Below are positions 17,221-26,141 of a DNA stretch of 64,000 nt, piece after piece. The stretch lies in assembly GCF_000403455.2 (NCBI RefSeq), contig NZ_KE159718.1, positions 157,734 through 221,733 of the forward strand, read 5' to 3'. The DNA comes from Dorea sp. 5-2. GTDB lineage: Bacteria; Bacillota; Clostridia; Lachnospirales; Lachnospiraceae. The stretch's first letter is position 1, and the number at the start of each line of letters is the position of its first letter. The translations under genes and the position numbers were made by a program. A model generated the notes under the pieces. It saw only the letters and a program-made list of their open reading frames with translations, made no database searches and was not told the origin of the DNA.

Positions 17221-18036
17221 TCACCTCCGATCTGCGCCCGGCAGGGGGCGCAAGGTTGCTAATGGTTGTTTCCTGTAATTGTGGTCTGAAAATGGAATAC
17301 GCTCTTTTTCCAGCCGTGGCAGAATGATATTTTTTACATAGGATTCATTGGTTTCAGCAGCGATAAAGTAACGGTCAAGTTTGGCACATGGGACAATCTC
17401 GCTTCCCGAACCTGCAAAGGGAATGACAATCAGATCACCCGCCTTGCTGCTTGCAAGTATCATTCTTTCTGCCAGCTTTTCCGGCTTCTGTGTGGGGTGT
17501 CCCGTTGATTCCCTGTAATTTGGCATAATCCTTGAAAATTCCCATACATTCCCGCAGGACTTTCCTTTTGGATTTTTCCGCTTGTCTTTTTCCCCGCCCT
17601 CATCATAAGGGACACGGATAGCGTCTATGTTGATTTCGTGCAGGGGGTTGCTGTAAAACCATAAAAATTCCGCTTCATTCCGATAGGCTGCTTTTGCGGG
17701 TCGTCCTGTCCTGTAATTCCATACAATCAGATTCCGCTTTATCCAGTCAAATTTGTCTAAGACTTCAACGGATAACTTGTCGATCATCTGACTGCTTCCC
17801 CAACAGTAAAATGCTCCCGTGGGCTTTAAGATTCTGTAACATTCCCTTACCCATTCCGTACACCATGCAAGGTATTCCGAAACGGTCTGAAAAACAAAGT
17901 CAAAATCCCCTCTCATGCGGTAGTACGGCGGGTCAGCAATTACTAAATCCACACTCCTTTCCGGCAGTCCCCGCAGTACCTCTATACAGTCAGCACGGTA
18001 AATACAGTTCTTTTCTGGTTGTTTGACATTTAACAT
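17221..18036 (-). CDS. site-specific DNA methyltransferase (amino-methylase)
   Basis: The 271-residue protein has motif IV DPPYY (residues 35-39, VIADPPYYRM) in the N-terminal half and the AdoMet-binding FAGSGSE near residue 208, the beta-class order of N6-adenine/N4-cytosine methylases. No restriction partner is adjacent, so it is probably an orphan that modifies ICE DNA to evade host restriction (inference). The ATG directly follows a TAA that appears to be the displaced stop codon of virB4. Confidence 0.9.
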   Translation of the reverse strand: MLNVKQPEKNCIYRADCIEVLRGLPERSVDLVIADPPYYRMRGDFDFVFQTVSEYLAWCTEWVRECYRILKPTGAFYCWGSSQMIDKLSVEVLDKFDWIKRNLIVWNYRTGRPAKAAYRNEAEFLWFYSNPLHEINIDAIRVPYDEGGEKDKRKNPKGKSCGNVWEFSRIMPNYRESTGHPTQKPEKLAERMILASSKAGDLIVIPFAGSGSEIVPCAKLDRYFIAAETNESYVKNIILPRLEKERIPFSDHNYRKQPLATLRPLPGADRR

Positions 18037-18064
18037 TTACGCGCCGCCCACTTCCTCCGGCTTC

Positions 18065-18150
18065 GTTTATTAAATGAGTTTCATTATTCAATGAGTTTTT
18101 CACCTCCCCATAAAATAAAAGATTTTTCATATTCTCTTCGAATAACAATG
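18065..18150 (+). repeat. left end of RIT element
   Basis: Outer GTTTATTAAA, then a CATTATTCAATGAG site and, about 40 bp further in, an oppositely oriented CTTCGAATAACAA site. Paired inverted sites at each end look like tyrosine recombinase binding cores. Confidence 0.6.
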
Positions 18151-18220
18151 ATCTATATAAACTCTTCTGTATACTGGTGTTGTGTCGACCCGACACCAAA
18201 TTTACAGAGGAGGATTTTGT

Positions 18221-19465
18221 ATGGAAAATCAATCAACTTTCAACGACTTGACAGCACATTTGCGCATGCTGCTCCAGTCAGAATCCTACAGTAGCAGTAC
18301 TGTTAAGGACATGGATTTCATTCTCAAAGCATTCACGGCTTATATGAATGCGAATGCACTGGATGAATACACACCTGAAATAGGAGAATGCCTCATCCAA
18401 TACTGTGAGCAGGAACTCAAAGTTTGCCCATCCCGTGTCTCAAGGGCGAAGGTGATCGTGCGTAAACTCAACCGTTTGTATCAGGGCCTGGATGGGCGAG
18501 ATGCCTTATGGGGAGATAAAACTGCTGTAGTTAATCTCCCCTCCAGCCTCAGCCAGTCCCTTGATGCGTATATTTCCTATTGCAGAGGCAACGGGAATAA
18601 ACAAACCACTCTTCATTACAAGCGATGGATTCTCAGCAGGTTTTTGGACAATCTCTCCGCCCTCGGCTGTGAAGATACTGGGGACATCAGCGGGAAACTG
18701 ATACAGAAAGCCTTTTTGCAGTTGAGTTTCTCCCGTTATTGGGAAAGGATTGCCCCCTTTCTCAGATTTCTCTTTGAACACGGAACTTTGGAACGTGATT
18801 ATTCAAGGCTTGTCCAGTACCGCAAGAAGAACGATCCCCAGCCAACGGTTTATAGCACGGATGAGATTTCTGCAATTGAAGATTCTATTGACCGCACAAC
18901 CCCTGTTGGGATAAGGAATTATGCGATTGTTTTACTCCTGTCCAGATATGGCATCCGCTCCTGTGATATTGCTTCCCTGACTTTTGAAAACGTTGATTTC
19001 ATGGATAACAGAATCCACTTTATACAGCAGAAAACGGGTGAGCCATGGGAAAGTGAATTGCTTCCCGAAGCAAAAGAAGCCCTGCTGGACTATATCAACA
19101 AAGTACGCCCCGAAGTGGCAGGCTGCCAGCAGATTTTTATGACGCTTGTGATCCCATATACGCCGATGGACTATGGCGCAATCAACACAATGGTCGGGGC
19201 GCTGCTCAGAAACGCCGGGATTCCCATTAATGGACGCAGGCATGGAAGCCGGGCTTTCAGGTCATCCATCGCAAGCAACATGGTTAATGACAACGTATCA
19301 ACAGAAGTTGTCCGCCGGGTTCTGGGGCATGGGACAAAACACGCCATCCGCCATTATGCCCGGATCGACATCCAGAGCATGCGGCTTTGTCCTCTCGCAG
19401 TCCCTGCCCCTAGCGGCAACTTTGCAGAACTTCTTTCTGGGAAGGATGGTGGTTCCAGTGTTTAA
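18221..19465 (+). CDS. ritA: tyrosine recombinase 1 of the RIT trio
   Basis: The 414-residue protein has an N-terminal core-binding region (1-200) and a C-terminal catalytic domain. The Arg lies in LLSRYGIRSCDIASL, the HxxR box reads HGSRAFRSS, and LGHGTKHAIRHYARID carries the final His and probable catalytic Tyr. ATG 18221 has GAGGAGG upstream; an alternative GTG start 39 bp earlier lacks a site. It overlaps the second recombinase by 20 bp. The name ritA only denotes position in the trio. Confidence 0.88.
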   Translation: MENQSTFNDLTAHLRMLLQSESYSSSTVKDMDFILKAFTAYMNANALDEYTPEIGECLIQYCEQELKVCPSRVSRAKVIVRKLNRLYQGLDGRDALWGDKTAVVNLPSSLSQSLDAYISYCRGNGNKQTTLHYKRWILSRFLDNLSALGCEDTGDISGKLIQKAFLQLSFSRYWERIAPFLRFLFEHGTLERDYSRLVQYRKKNDPQPTVYSTDEISAIEDSIDRTTPVGIRNYAIVLLLSRYGIRSCDIASLTFENVDFMDNRIHFIQQKTGEPWESELLPEAKEALLDYINKVRPEVAGCQQIFMTLVIPYTPMDYGAINTMVGALLRNAGIPINGRRHGSRAFRSSIASNMVNDNVSTEVVRRVLGHGTKHAIRHYARIDIQSMRLCPLAVPAPSGNFAELLSGKDGGSSV

Positions 19466-20447
19466 GAGTATATTCGCCGATGAAATGGAAGCGTATCTGG
19501 CACTAAAGACATTCAGCGTTTCTGATCCCGTTGTATCGCTAACTAAGCGGGCCTTGTCTTCATTGGATCAATATCTGGCAGAGATAGACTTCCCCCAAAA
19601 GGAATTGACAGAAGACATCCTTACACCCTGGATTTCATCTATCCCGGGAAAAAGTAAAACCATCAATGAAAAAGTTGGTGCTGTCAGAGGATTTGTAAAA
19701 TATCTGGACAGCCTTGGAATCCCGGCGTTTTTACCAGAATCTCCAAAAGTAAAATCCGAGTATATCCCGTATATTTACTCAGAGGCAGAGATCCAGAAGA
19801 TCATGCACTATGCGGACAACTTATCTCCCCGTAAACCGGGTAGCTGCAGCCCATTCTTACAGTTAAAAATACCAATGGCATTGCGTATCCTTTACGGATG
19901 CGGAACCCGGCTGGGGGAAACCATGGCACTGCAGCGAAAAGGCGTATGTTTTAAAGAAGGGACGCTGTTCCTGCGAAAGACTAAATTCTCAAAAGAACGG
20001 TTGATCCCTATCCATGATTCGCTGTTGGAGATCCTGAAGAGGTATTGTCTCACACTTGGAATCATGGACAATCCAGAAGCCTACCTCTTCCCGGGAGATA
20101 AACCCGGCCGGCACTATACGAAACGCCAAATGGATGCCTGGTTTGCAGAGATTCTGAAGCTGGCCAACATTGACCAGCGGGATAAATCCCCAAATGACCG
20201 GGGAGCCTGCCTGCACTGCTTTCGCCACTTGTTTGTCCTGAAATCCATGCAGCAGTTGGAAGCAGTAGGCCATCCTGTTGATATAAACGATCTCCTTTTG
20301 CCGACTTACCTTGGGCATAAATGCCTAATCGATACTGATCAGTATATGCGTTTTTCCGGCACACAGGTTCCTGGAACCATGGATGCGTTTGAAGCATTTA
20401 CGACTGGTCTGATTCCAGAAGTGGAGGTACCTTATGAAGAAGAATAA
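19446..20447 (+). CDS. ritB: tyrosine recombinase 2 of the RIT trio
   Basis: The 333-residue protein shows ILYGCGTRLGETMAL (catalytic Arg), HCFRHLFVLKSM (HxxR box) and TYLGHKCLIDTDQYMRF (His and Tyr region). ATG 19446 with GGGAAGG is preferred, because the longer open frame upstream is only a shadow of gene 1. It is translationally coupled on both sides. Confidence 0.88.
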   Translation: MVVPVFKSIFADEMEAYLALKTFSVSDPVVSLTKRALSSLDQYLAEIDFPQKELTEDILTPWISSIPGKSKTINEKVGAVRGFVKYLDSLGIPAFLPESPKVKSEYIPYIYSEAEIQKIMHYADNLSPRKPGSCSPFLQLKIPMALRILYGCGTRLGETMALQRKGVCFKEGTLFLRKTKFSKERLIPIHDSLLEILKRYCLTLGIMDNPEAYLFPGDKPGRHYTKRQMDAWFAEILKLANIDQRDKSPNDRGACLHCFRHLFVLKSMQQLEAVGHPVDINDLLLPTYLGHKCLIDTDQYMRFSGTQVPGTMDAFEAFTTGLIPEVEVPYEEE

Positions 20448-21477
20448 GTCAGAATACGAGTTTTTAAGTCTCCTTGGGAGATTTATCACGGAATACCTTC
20501 CAGTCTCCATGAATGCCAGCAAAAACACAGTTTCTTCTTATAAATGTGCATTCCGGCTCCTGTTCCAATATCTCGAAGAGCAGAAAGGAACCGATATCAG
20601 TCAGATCACATTTGAAATGCTGGACTTTGATCTGCTAACAGGATTTTTTGACTGGCTGGTATCCGATAGAAAAAACAGCCGAACTACAGCCAAACAGCGT
20701 ATGGGAGCACTATCCTCTTTTGCAGAGTACGCACAGTGTAGGAACCTTGAAGCGGGATGCGTGTTCCGAAGCAGCCTGACAAGGATCGCAAAAAAATCAT
20801 TTCGGAGGGTAAAGGGCAAACAGCGCACTTCCTTCACTCGTGAAGAGCTGTCCATTCTTTTTTCACTCCCGGATGCCATGGAAAAACTCGGCTGGCGCGA
20901 TCTCGTCCTTTTATCCGTGATGTATTCCAGCGGGGCAAGAGCACAGGAAATCTGCGAACTTGCAGTAATGGATGTCTCACACGATGAAAAGGGGAACGCC
21001 ATCCTGACGCTCACAGGGAAAGGGGAAAAGTCCCGCAGGGTAAAGATCACTTCAGATGCAACACAACTGCTGGATAAATATATTAATTCCAGACGGATAC
21101 GCGATCAACCTGACAGATATGTTTTCCCCAGCCAGCGGAATGACCACCTGTCTGTGGCCGCCATTGAAGAAATTTTCACAAAATACGTTACAGCTGCAAA
21201 ATCCGTCCACCCGGATAAGTTCTGTAATGGGCCATATACACCGCATGTAATGCGGCATACAACGGCAACACATCTAATTGAAGCAGGTGTACCACTGGCT
21301 GTTGTAAAAAATATCCTTGGACATTCTTCCATACAGACGACCCAGATCTACCTGGATATTTCACAGCAGACCGTTGACCGTTCAATGAAGGAATGGAATA
21401 ACAAATGGTTTCCGCAAAACAAGACTGAACCATCACTGCCACAGGAGAAGCAGAATATGCCCGATTTTCTCCGTTAG
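20434..21477 (+). CDS. ritC: tyrosine recombinase 3 of the RIT trio
   Basis: The 347-residue protein is the most canonical XerC/D-like member: Arg in YSSGARAQEICEL, HxxR in TPHVMRHTTATHL, LGHSSIQTTQIYLDIS with catalytic Tyr. It overlaps gene 2 by 14 bp and ends 90 bp before the element's right end. Confidence 0.9.
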   Translation: MKKNKSEYEFLSLLGRFITEYLPVSMNASKNTVSSYKCAFRLLFQYLEEQKGTDISQITFEMLDFDLLTGFFDWLVSDRKNSRTTAKQRMGALSSFAEYAQCRNLEAGCVFRSSLTRIAKKSFRRVKGKQRTSFTREELSILFSLPDAMEKLGWRDLVLLSVMYSSGARAQEICELAVMDVSHDEKGNAILTLTGKGEKSRRVKITSDATQLLDKYINSRRIRDQPDRYVFPSQRNDHLSVAAIEEIFTKYVTAAKSVHPDKFCNGPYTPHVMRHTTATHLIEAGVPLAVVKNILGHSSIQTTQIYLDISQQTVDRSMKEWNNKWFPQNKTEPSLPQEKQNMPDFLR

Positions 21478-21485
21478 CAATGATT

Positions 21486-21568
21486 TGTTATTCGAGAAGA
21501 TTGTAGTATATCCGCTTATTTAGTGGCATAATGCTTTCTTCTCGAATAACTATAGTTCTTTAATAAAC
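21486..21568 (-). repeat. right end of RIT element
   Basis: Contains TTGTTATTCGAGAAG and, 36 bp on, the inverse CTTCTCGAATAAC, then the outer TTTAATAAAC that mirrors the left GTTTATTAAA. The outermost bases overlap the last codons and stop of virB4. Confidence 0.6.
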
Positions 21569-23992
21569 CATGTTATCTGAGATCTCAGATAACTTGGTCG
21601 TCATGACACGGTACAGCTCGGTATCTTTGGGGAAACGGTCTACAAAGGGCAGAATGACGTTGCCATAGAACAAAAGCCCCTCGCCCGCTTCGGAGTGGGT
21701 GACGTAAGACATTTGCTGCGGGGAGATATTGAGCTGCTTCGCAAGGATCGCCCGGTCGCCCGCCGCCTGATTGAGCATGAGGACAAAATCGCTGTTCTCA
21801 AAGATATTCTCTACTTCGCGGGAAGCAAGCAAATCCTTGACGTTCTGTGTGATCGCGGTCGGTATGCCGCCCCATTTTCTGAAACGCTTCCAAATCTCCA
21901 CGGAATAGGCGGCGGTCTGCTCGTCTTTCAAAAGCAGGTGAAATTCGTCCATAAAATACCGTGTGGATTTTTTCGCCGCCCGGTTCACGGTGACGCGGTT
22001 CCACACTTGATCCTGCACGATCAGCATACCTAACTTTTTGAGCTGTTTCCCAAGCTGCTTAATGTCAAAGCATACAAGGCGGTTTTCAAGTTCCACGTTG
22101 GTACGGTGGTTAAAGACGTTAAGGCTCCCGGAAACGTAAAGCTCCAATGCCGCCGCGATACGCGCCGCTTCCGGCTCCGGCTGCTTCAATAGCTCGTCGT
22201 AAAGGTCGCCCAAAATCGGCATTTTTGCCGGGTCGGGGGCTGCAAGGAAAGGTCGGTACACATTCCTAACAGCGCGGTCAATGACGGTCTTATCCACGGG
22301 CTGCAAGCCCTCCTTGCCGCCGACAATCAGCTCACAAAGGGAGAGGATAAAGTCGGATTTCAGCGCAAGCGGGTTGTCGTCCTCGCTGTAATTGAGGTTT
22401 ATATCCATAGGGTTGACGTAGTGCGGGCTGGTGGGGGAAAGCCTTATCACCTGTCCCTGTAACCGCTGCACAAGGGGGTAATACTCTGCTTCCGGGTCGC
22501 AGATGATAATGTCGTCGTCGGTAATGAGGAAAGCGTTTGTCATTTCCCGCTTTGCAGCAAAGGATTTCCCGCTTCCCGGCGTTCCCAAGATAAGCCCGTT
22601 GGGGTTTTTAAGCTGCTTGCGGTCGCATAAGATCATGTTGTTACTAAGGGCATTTAAGCCATAGTAAAGGCTTGCGCCCCTCTGAAAAAGCTCCTGCGTG
22701 ATAAAGGGGATAAAGATCGCTGTGCTGGAAGTCGTCAAGCCCCGCTGTATGGGGATAAGGTTCTCCCCGATAGGGACGCTTGACATTAGCCCCGCTTCCT
22801 GCTGGTAGTCAAGCCGGGTGAGGGCGCAGTTATATTTCTGTGCGATACCCGCCGCCGCGAAAATGTCATTTTCCAGCTTCCTTTTTGTGTCTGCCATGTT
22901 CACCACAAGGAAAGTAAGCAGAAACATACGCTCATTACGGCTCTGTAAATCCTGCAATAGATTTTTCGCTTCGCCGCCGAACGTGGCAAGGTCGGACGGT
23001 ATAATATCCATGTCGTACCCGGCGCGGACGGCTTTCTTCTGTTCCTCGATCTTCATCTTGTCAAGGTCGGTGATCTTTCTCTTGACGGTCTTGATTGCTT
23101 CCGTCTGGTCGATACTGCGGATATGTAAGTTTACGATCACGCCCGTTTCAAGGTCTAACATATCCGCTAAGATACGGTCGTTTAACTCCGGCGCAAGTAT
23201 CTGTAAGAACGATACCGCGCCGATCTTGCGCCCCATGCGGAAGTAACGCCCCTCGCCAAAACGGAAAGAGGGCGGGGCGATAAAGTCCTTTGTGGTAAGC
23301 CCGGACGGGGCAAGCCATGAGAAATCAAAGCTGAACGGCTCCCCCTCCGGGTGGAAAACCCCGTGCATGGTCTGTAACCGTTCGTACCCGGTCATAGGGC
23401 GGGCAGATACCCCCAGCACCTTGAAATTGTTCAATATGTCCGTTTCGATACGGGAAAGGCGGGATTTTGCCGCGCTCATGTTGTCGGCTTCGATAGTGAA
23501 CGTGATATATTTGTGCTTCACAAGCCCGTTGTTCCCTTTGGAAAGCTGGCTTTTCAGCATATCCCCGTATTCGGTACGGATAGAATTGAAAGCGTCGTCC
23601 TGCGCCGGAATGTTGATCGCCTTTTCCGCTTCCTCCCGTTTAGTCCCTTGATTGATGAAAGAAAGCTGCACCGATACGGAAGCGTCAAAGTAGTTGAGGA
23701 AGTCGCACCAGTTCTCAAAAATGGCGGTCTTGTCGTCTGCCTGTGCAAGCTGGTAGTTTATATCCTCAAAGACAATGCTTTTGCTGTATTTCCGTTCCGT
23801 TACCCGGCATATCCCGTCCGGGTACAGGTTGATGTAGGGGATTGTCTGCTGGGCGGTGTGCGCCTTTCCGTCCCCCTTTGCCTGTCTGATCGCGGCGGCG
23901 ATCTGCTTCTTCTCGCTGCGGGTCAGTTTCCGCTTCGCCTTAGTTCCGGGGCTTTTTCCCGGTGCGCCGCCTTTGGTTGGTTCCTTTGACAA
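21560..23992 (-). CDS. virB4: VirB4-like conjugation ATPase
   Basis: The 810-residue protein has Walker A GTPGSGKS in the second half (NGLILGTPGSGKSF) and the C-terminal ATPase core with YFMDEFHLLL and the TAITQNVKDLLAS sensor. It powers the mating channel with PrgI. TTG at 23992 is preferred, with GGAGG nine bases upstream; it overlaps PrgI by 53 bp. The C-terminus (SDNMVY, stop) is written by the RIT element end. The expected original tail, readable beyond the insertion as KPEEVGGA and a stop, now sits just upstream of the methylase start. Confidence 0.93.
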   Translation of the reverse strand: MSKEPTKGGAPGKSPGTKAKRKLTRSEKKQIAAAIRQAKGDGKAHTAQQTIPYINLYPDGICRVTERKYSKSIVFEDINYQLAQADDKTAIFENWCDFLNYFDASVSVQLSFINQGTKREEAEKAINIPAQDDAFNSIRTEYGDMLKSQLSKGNNGLVKHKYITFTIEADNMSAAKSRLSRIETDILNNFKVLGVSARPMTGYERLQTMHGVFHPEGEPFSFDFSWLAPSGLTTKDFIAPPSFRFGEGRYFRMGRKIGAVSFLQILAPELNDRILADMLDLETGVIVNLHIRSIDQTEAIKTVKRKITDLDKMKIEEQKKAVRAGYDMDIIPSDLATFGGEAKNLLQDLQSRNERMFLLTFLVVNMADTKRKLENDIFAAAGIAQKYNCALTRLDYQQEAGLMSSVPIGENLIPIQRGLTTSSTAIFIPFITQELFQRGASLYYGLNALSNNMILCDRKQLKNPNGLILGTPGSGKSFAAKREMTNAFLITDDDIIICDPEAEYYPLVQRLQGQVIRLSPTSPHYVNPMDINLNYSEDDNPLALKSDFILSLCELIVGGKEGLQPVDKTVIDRAVRNVYRPFLAAPDPAKMPILGDLYDELLKQPEPEAARIAAALELYVSGSLNVFNHRTNVELENRLVCFDIKQLGKQLKKLGMLIVQDQVWNRVTVNRAAKKSTRYFMDEFHLLLKDEQTAAYSVEIWKRFRKWGGIPTAITQNVKDLLASREVENIFENSDFVLMLNQAAGDRAILAKQLNISPQQMSYVTHSEAGEGLLFYGNVILPFVDRFPKDTELYRVMTTKLSEISDNMVY

Positions 23993-24344
23993 TCGCTGAT
24001 ACCTCCTTTTCCAGTTTCCGCTGCTTCTCCAAGACAGCGTATAAGTTCTGTGTCTGATAGGGTCGCTCCTTTGGTCGGACAAATTTTGTCTGAATGATGT
24101 TCTTTATCACGACTTCAAGGGGCTGTCCGTGCTTCTCGTACATTGCCATGAGGAAGCAGGGGAGCATGACGACGATCATCACAAATGCCGCCGCGCTGGT
24201 TCCCGCGCTGTCCTTTAGCAAGAAAAAAAGCGGCAAGCCTACAATAAGTGCTGCCGCAAAACAAACGATCTGCCGCTTCGTAAGGTTGAAAGCGACTTTC
24301 GTTTTTATCTTTGATAAATCCTTTGGTACGGGTACATACGCCAT
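23940..24344 (-). CDS. prgI: PrgI family membrane protein (VirB3-like)
   Basis: The 134-residue protein has two close membrane spans (about 28-46 and 50-68: IVCFAAALIVGLPLFFLL, AFVMIVVMLPCFLMAMYE) after the conserved KIKTKVAFNLTKRQ and before a basic tail. PrgI partners VirB4 in Gram-positive type IV systems. It is translationally coupled to virB4. Confidence 0.93.
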   Translation of the reverse strand: MAYVPVPKDLSKIKTKVAFNLTKRQIVCFAAALIVGLPLFFLLKDSAGTSAAAFVMIVVMLPCFLMAMYEKHGQPLEVVIKNIIQTKFVRPKERPYQTQNLYAVLEKQRKLEKEVSAIVKGTNQRRRTGKKPRN

Positions 24345-24363
24345 ACCGAAAACCTCCTTTCTG

Positions 24364-24900
24364 TCAGAGTTCTATGCTGTTTTTGGTTTCGTTCCCCCAT
24401 GTGTCCCAGCCCGCCGTTTCCTGCCTTGCGAACAGCTCTATCCGGGGAATGTCGCCCATAAGGGCAACGATTTTGTCCCGCGTAATGTCCGGCTTTTTGC
24501 TGTGCTGCTCAATAGGGGAGAGAATGAACTGATGTATTCCCGCCGACTTTCTCTTTGGGTGTCCCCGTGTGGCGAATAAGCAGAGTTCCGCGTTTCCCCG
24601 CGTCCAAAATCCCAAACCATAAAACCATGTATAGGATTTTTTATTGAGTTTCAGCCATACAAAGGCGGCGGTCTTATAGGTAAAGCCCCAAGCCTTGATA
24701 AGCCGCAGGGCTTCGGGAAGCTGGGGGAATGTCGCCCACAAAAAAAGTGCGCTGTCCTCTGCCGCAATATCCGCGACTGAAAGCGCACATAATTCCTCTA
24801 TGCTCATGGTCGGGTAGTGGTGTTCTGCCGCGCCGGAAAGCCGCTTCTGTGCGTACTTCCACGGGGGATCGGCGTAGATTATGCCGTATTTCTTTTCAAT
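24364..24900 (-). CDS. MT-A70 family adenine methyltransferase, probable ATT start
   Basis: The 178-residue protein carries the catalytic DPPW motif in YGIIYADPPWKYAQKR at the very N-terminus, then LFLWATFPQLPEAL and WFYGLGFWTRGNAELC, all typical of MT-A70 methylases on ICEs. The first ATG (24807) lies after DPPW and cannot be the true start. Upstream the frame holds no ATG, GTG or TTG before an in-frame stop. The ATT at 24900 has AAAGGAGG about 11 bases upstream and gives the usual N-terminus xEKKYGIIYADPPW. Probably an orphan anti-restriction methylase. Confidence 0.85.
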   Translation of the reverse strand: MEKKYGIIYADPPWKYAQKRLSGAAEHHYPTMSIEELCALSVADIAAEDSALFLWATFPQLPEALRLIKAWGFTYKTAAFVWLKLNKKSYTWFYGLGFWTRGNAELCLFATRGHPKRKSAGIHQFILSPIEQHSKKPDITRDKIVALMGDIPRIELFARQETAGWDTWGNETKNSIEL

Positions 24901-25078
24901 GGGTTCTCGTACCTCCTTTCGTCTGTGCTTCCTGCAAGTCCCCCATTATGGCAGTCAAGGCAAAAGTCAATATATGCCCTTTGCCCGTCCCTATTGTATG
25001 GGGGTTTTCCCGCGTCAAGGTCGGGTCGTATTTTCGCCGCTTCGCTCTGAAAATCTCCACCCTGCCCTTGACACGCCT

Positions 25079-25947
25079 TTAGTGCGCCGCGAAAATTGAC
25101 TTTGCAAGTGCGCCGGATTTGAACAGGGAAAAGCAGAGGATCACCGTATAAGCCGCAAGGGAAAATATCGCGCTGTGTAGGTTGTCTGCCACGGTGATAT
25201 TGTTCACCAGCACCGCGTAAATGCCGACGCACACCATGATGAGGAAGCCTTGAAAACCGATAGCGAACAGGGCTTTTAAGTAGTTGTTGCCGATCTGCCC
25301 CCATTCTCTGTTTGTCATTGTTGCAAATGGGATAGGCGACACGGAACAGTAAAGGTAAATTTCAATCATTCTGCCGTACAGGATAACCGTGATAAGCACC
25401 GACATAATTTTCATGCAAAGGCTCACAAGGCTTGTTTCCATGACAAGCAGGAGTAATTCGGGGATTTCCATTGCGTCAACCCCTCCTGCATGGAAGCAAG
25501 GGCGGCGGCAACATCAATATTCGTGCTGCCGCTTATCACCCCAGCCGCGCCGGAAACGACGTGCTGCGCAACGTCAAAGACTGCCATAGTAATATCAAAG
25601 GTGTGGGTGACAAGGTACACCGCCACCCACGCCTTGAAAAACCACTTGAAGAACATAAATGTGTCAACGTCGTGCATATTGTTCTTTTCCGTAACCATGC
25701 TGATAAGCTCCACGCATAGGACGTAGGTAATGACAAGCCCCGCAATGGGGACTATGACATTTTCTGATAACGTGCGTATCATGCTGAAAATGCCCGCGTT
25801 CCAGCCCTGCGGGGTCTGCCCTACCTCTGCGGCAATCGTGCCGACTTTCTCGTTTACGTCCCCGAACATAGTTGACAGGTTCCCGTTAATGGCTCCTATG
25901 AGGATTTCCTTTATCCATTCCGTGATCGCGTCAAGTATGCTCTGCAT
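25079..25947 (-). pseudogene. VirB6/TrbL-like membrane protein, single-base frameshift
   Basis: Two frames together give the usual polytopic channel protein of about 289 residues. Residues 1-157 are from 25947 (MQSILDAITEWIKEILIGAI ... AALASMQEG), and the rest comes from the second frame (DAMEIPELLLLVMETSLVSL ... ALAKSIFAAH) with several membrane spans. The break is at the G4 run (C4 on the plus strand, 25480-25483); one extra G would restore ASMQEGVDAMEIPEL. It is either a real inactivating deletion or a homopolymer sequencing error. Confidence 0.8.
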
Positions 25948-25966
25948 AGGCTCTTACCCGTGCTTT

Positions 25967-26062
25967 TTAGCCGAACAGCCCGGAAAGCAGGGGTACAAGG
26001 GTCATGCCGATCAGCGCAACGCCGCCGCCCGCCATGAGCTGCTTCATGCCCTGTGATTTTGC
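25967..26062 (-). pseudogene. 3' part of maff2 (VirB2-like), split by IME-A
   Basis: Encodes AKSQGMKQLMAGGGVALIG and on to LVPLLSGLFG, stop: the C-terminal half of the small two-span Maff2 family pilin-like protein. The 5' half is 11.5 kb away at 37519-37644. Joining the two gives 74 codons in frame. Confidence 0.88.
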
Positions 26063-26084
26063 TCATGTGAGATAAAGAAGTAAG
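26061..26084 (+). repeat. IME-A left attachment arm
   Basis: GCTCATGTGAGATAAAGAAG followed by TAAG, matching the right arm (read inward, GCTCATGTACGGTAAAGAAG then TAAG) at 21 of 24 positions. Confidence 0.8.
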
Positions 26085-26141
26085 AGAAGTGTAAAAAATT
26101 TTGCCGTTCCCTGTCCGGCTGACTGCCGGACGGGTCGGGCT

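Larger units (their letters stand above)
18065..21568 (+). mobile_element. RIT element (recombinase in trio), about 3.5 kb
   Basis: Three different tyrosine recombinase genes overlap head to tail (20 and 14 bp overlaps) and nothing else is carried. This is the definition of RIT elements. The outer ends match as inverted GTTTATTAAA, and subterminal TTCGAATAACAA/TTGTTATTCGA repeats lie inside. It separates virB4 from the downstream methylase and supplies the present virB4 stop codon. Confidence 0.85.

Noticed and set aside
24879..25304. 141-codon minus-strand frame across the gap before the MT-A70 gene
   Set aside because: It overlaps the VirB6-like gene and MT-A70 in another frame and lacks a start site. 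Its last 60 codons look protein-like, so a gene fossil is possible, but I cannot support it.
25423..25471. Programmed frameshift in the VirB6-like gene
   Set aside because: No slippery heptamer plus stimulator; a one-base homopolymer indel explains it better.
26113..26131. Terminator after the IME-A serine recombinase
   Set aside because: Stem GTCCGGC/GCCGGAC exists, but the T run is separated by about 12 bases, so a true terminator is uncertain.
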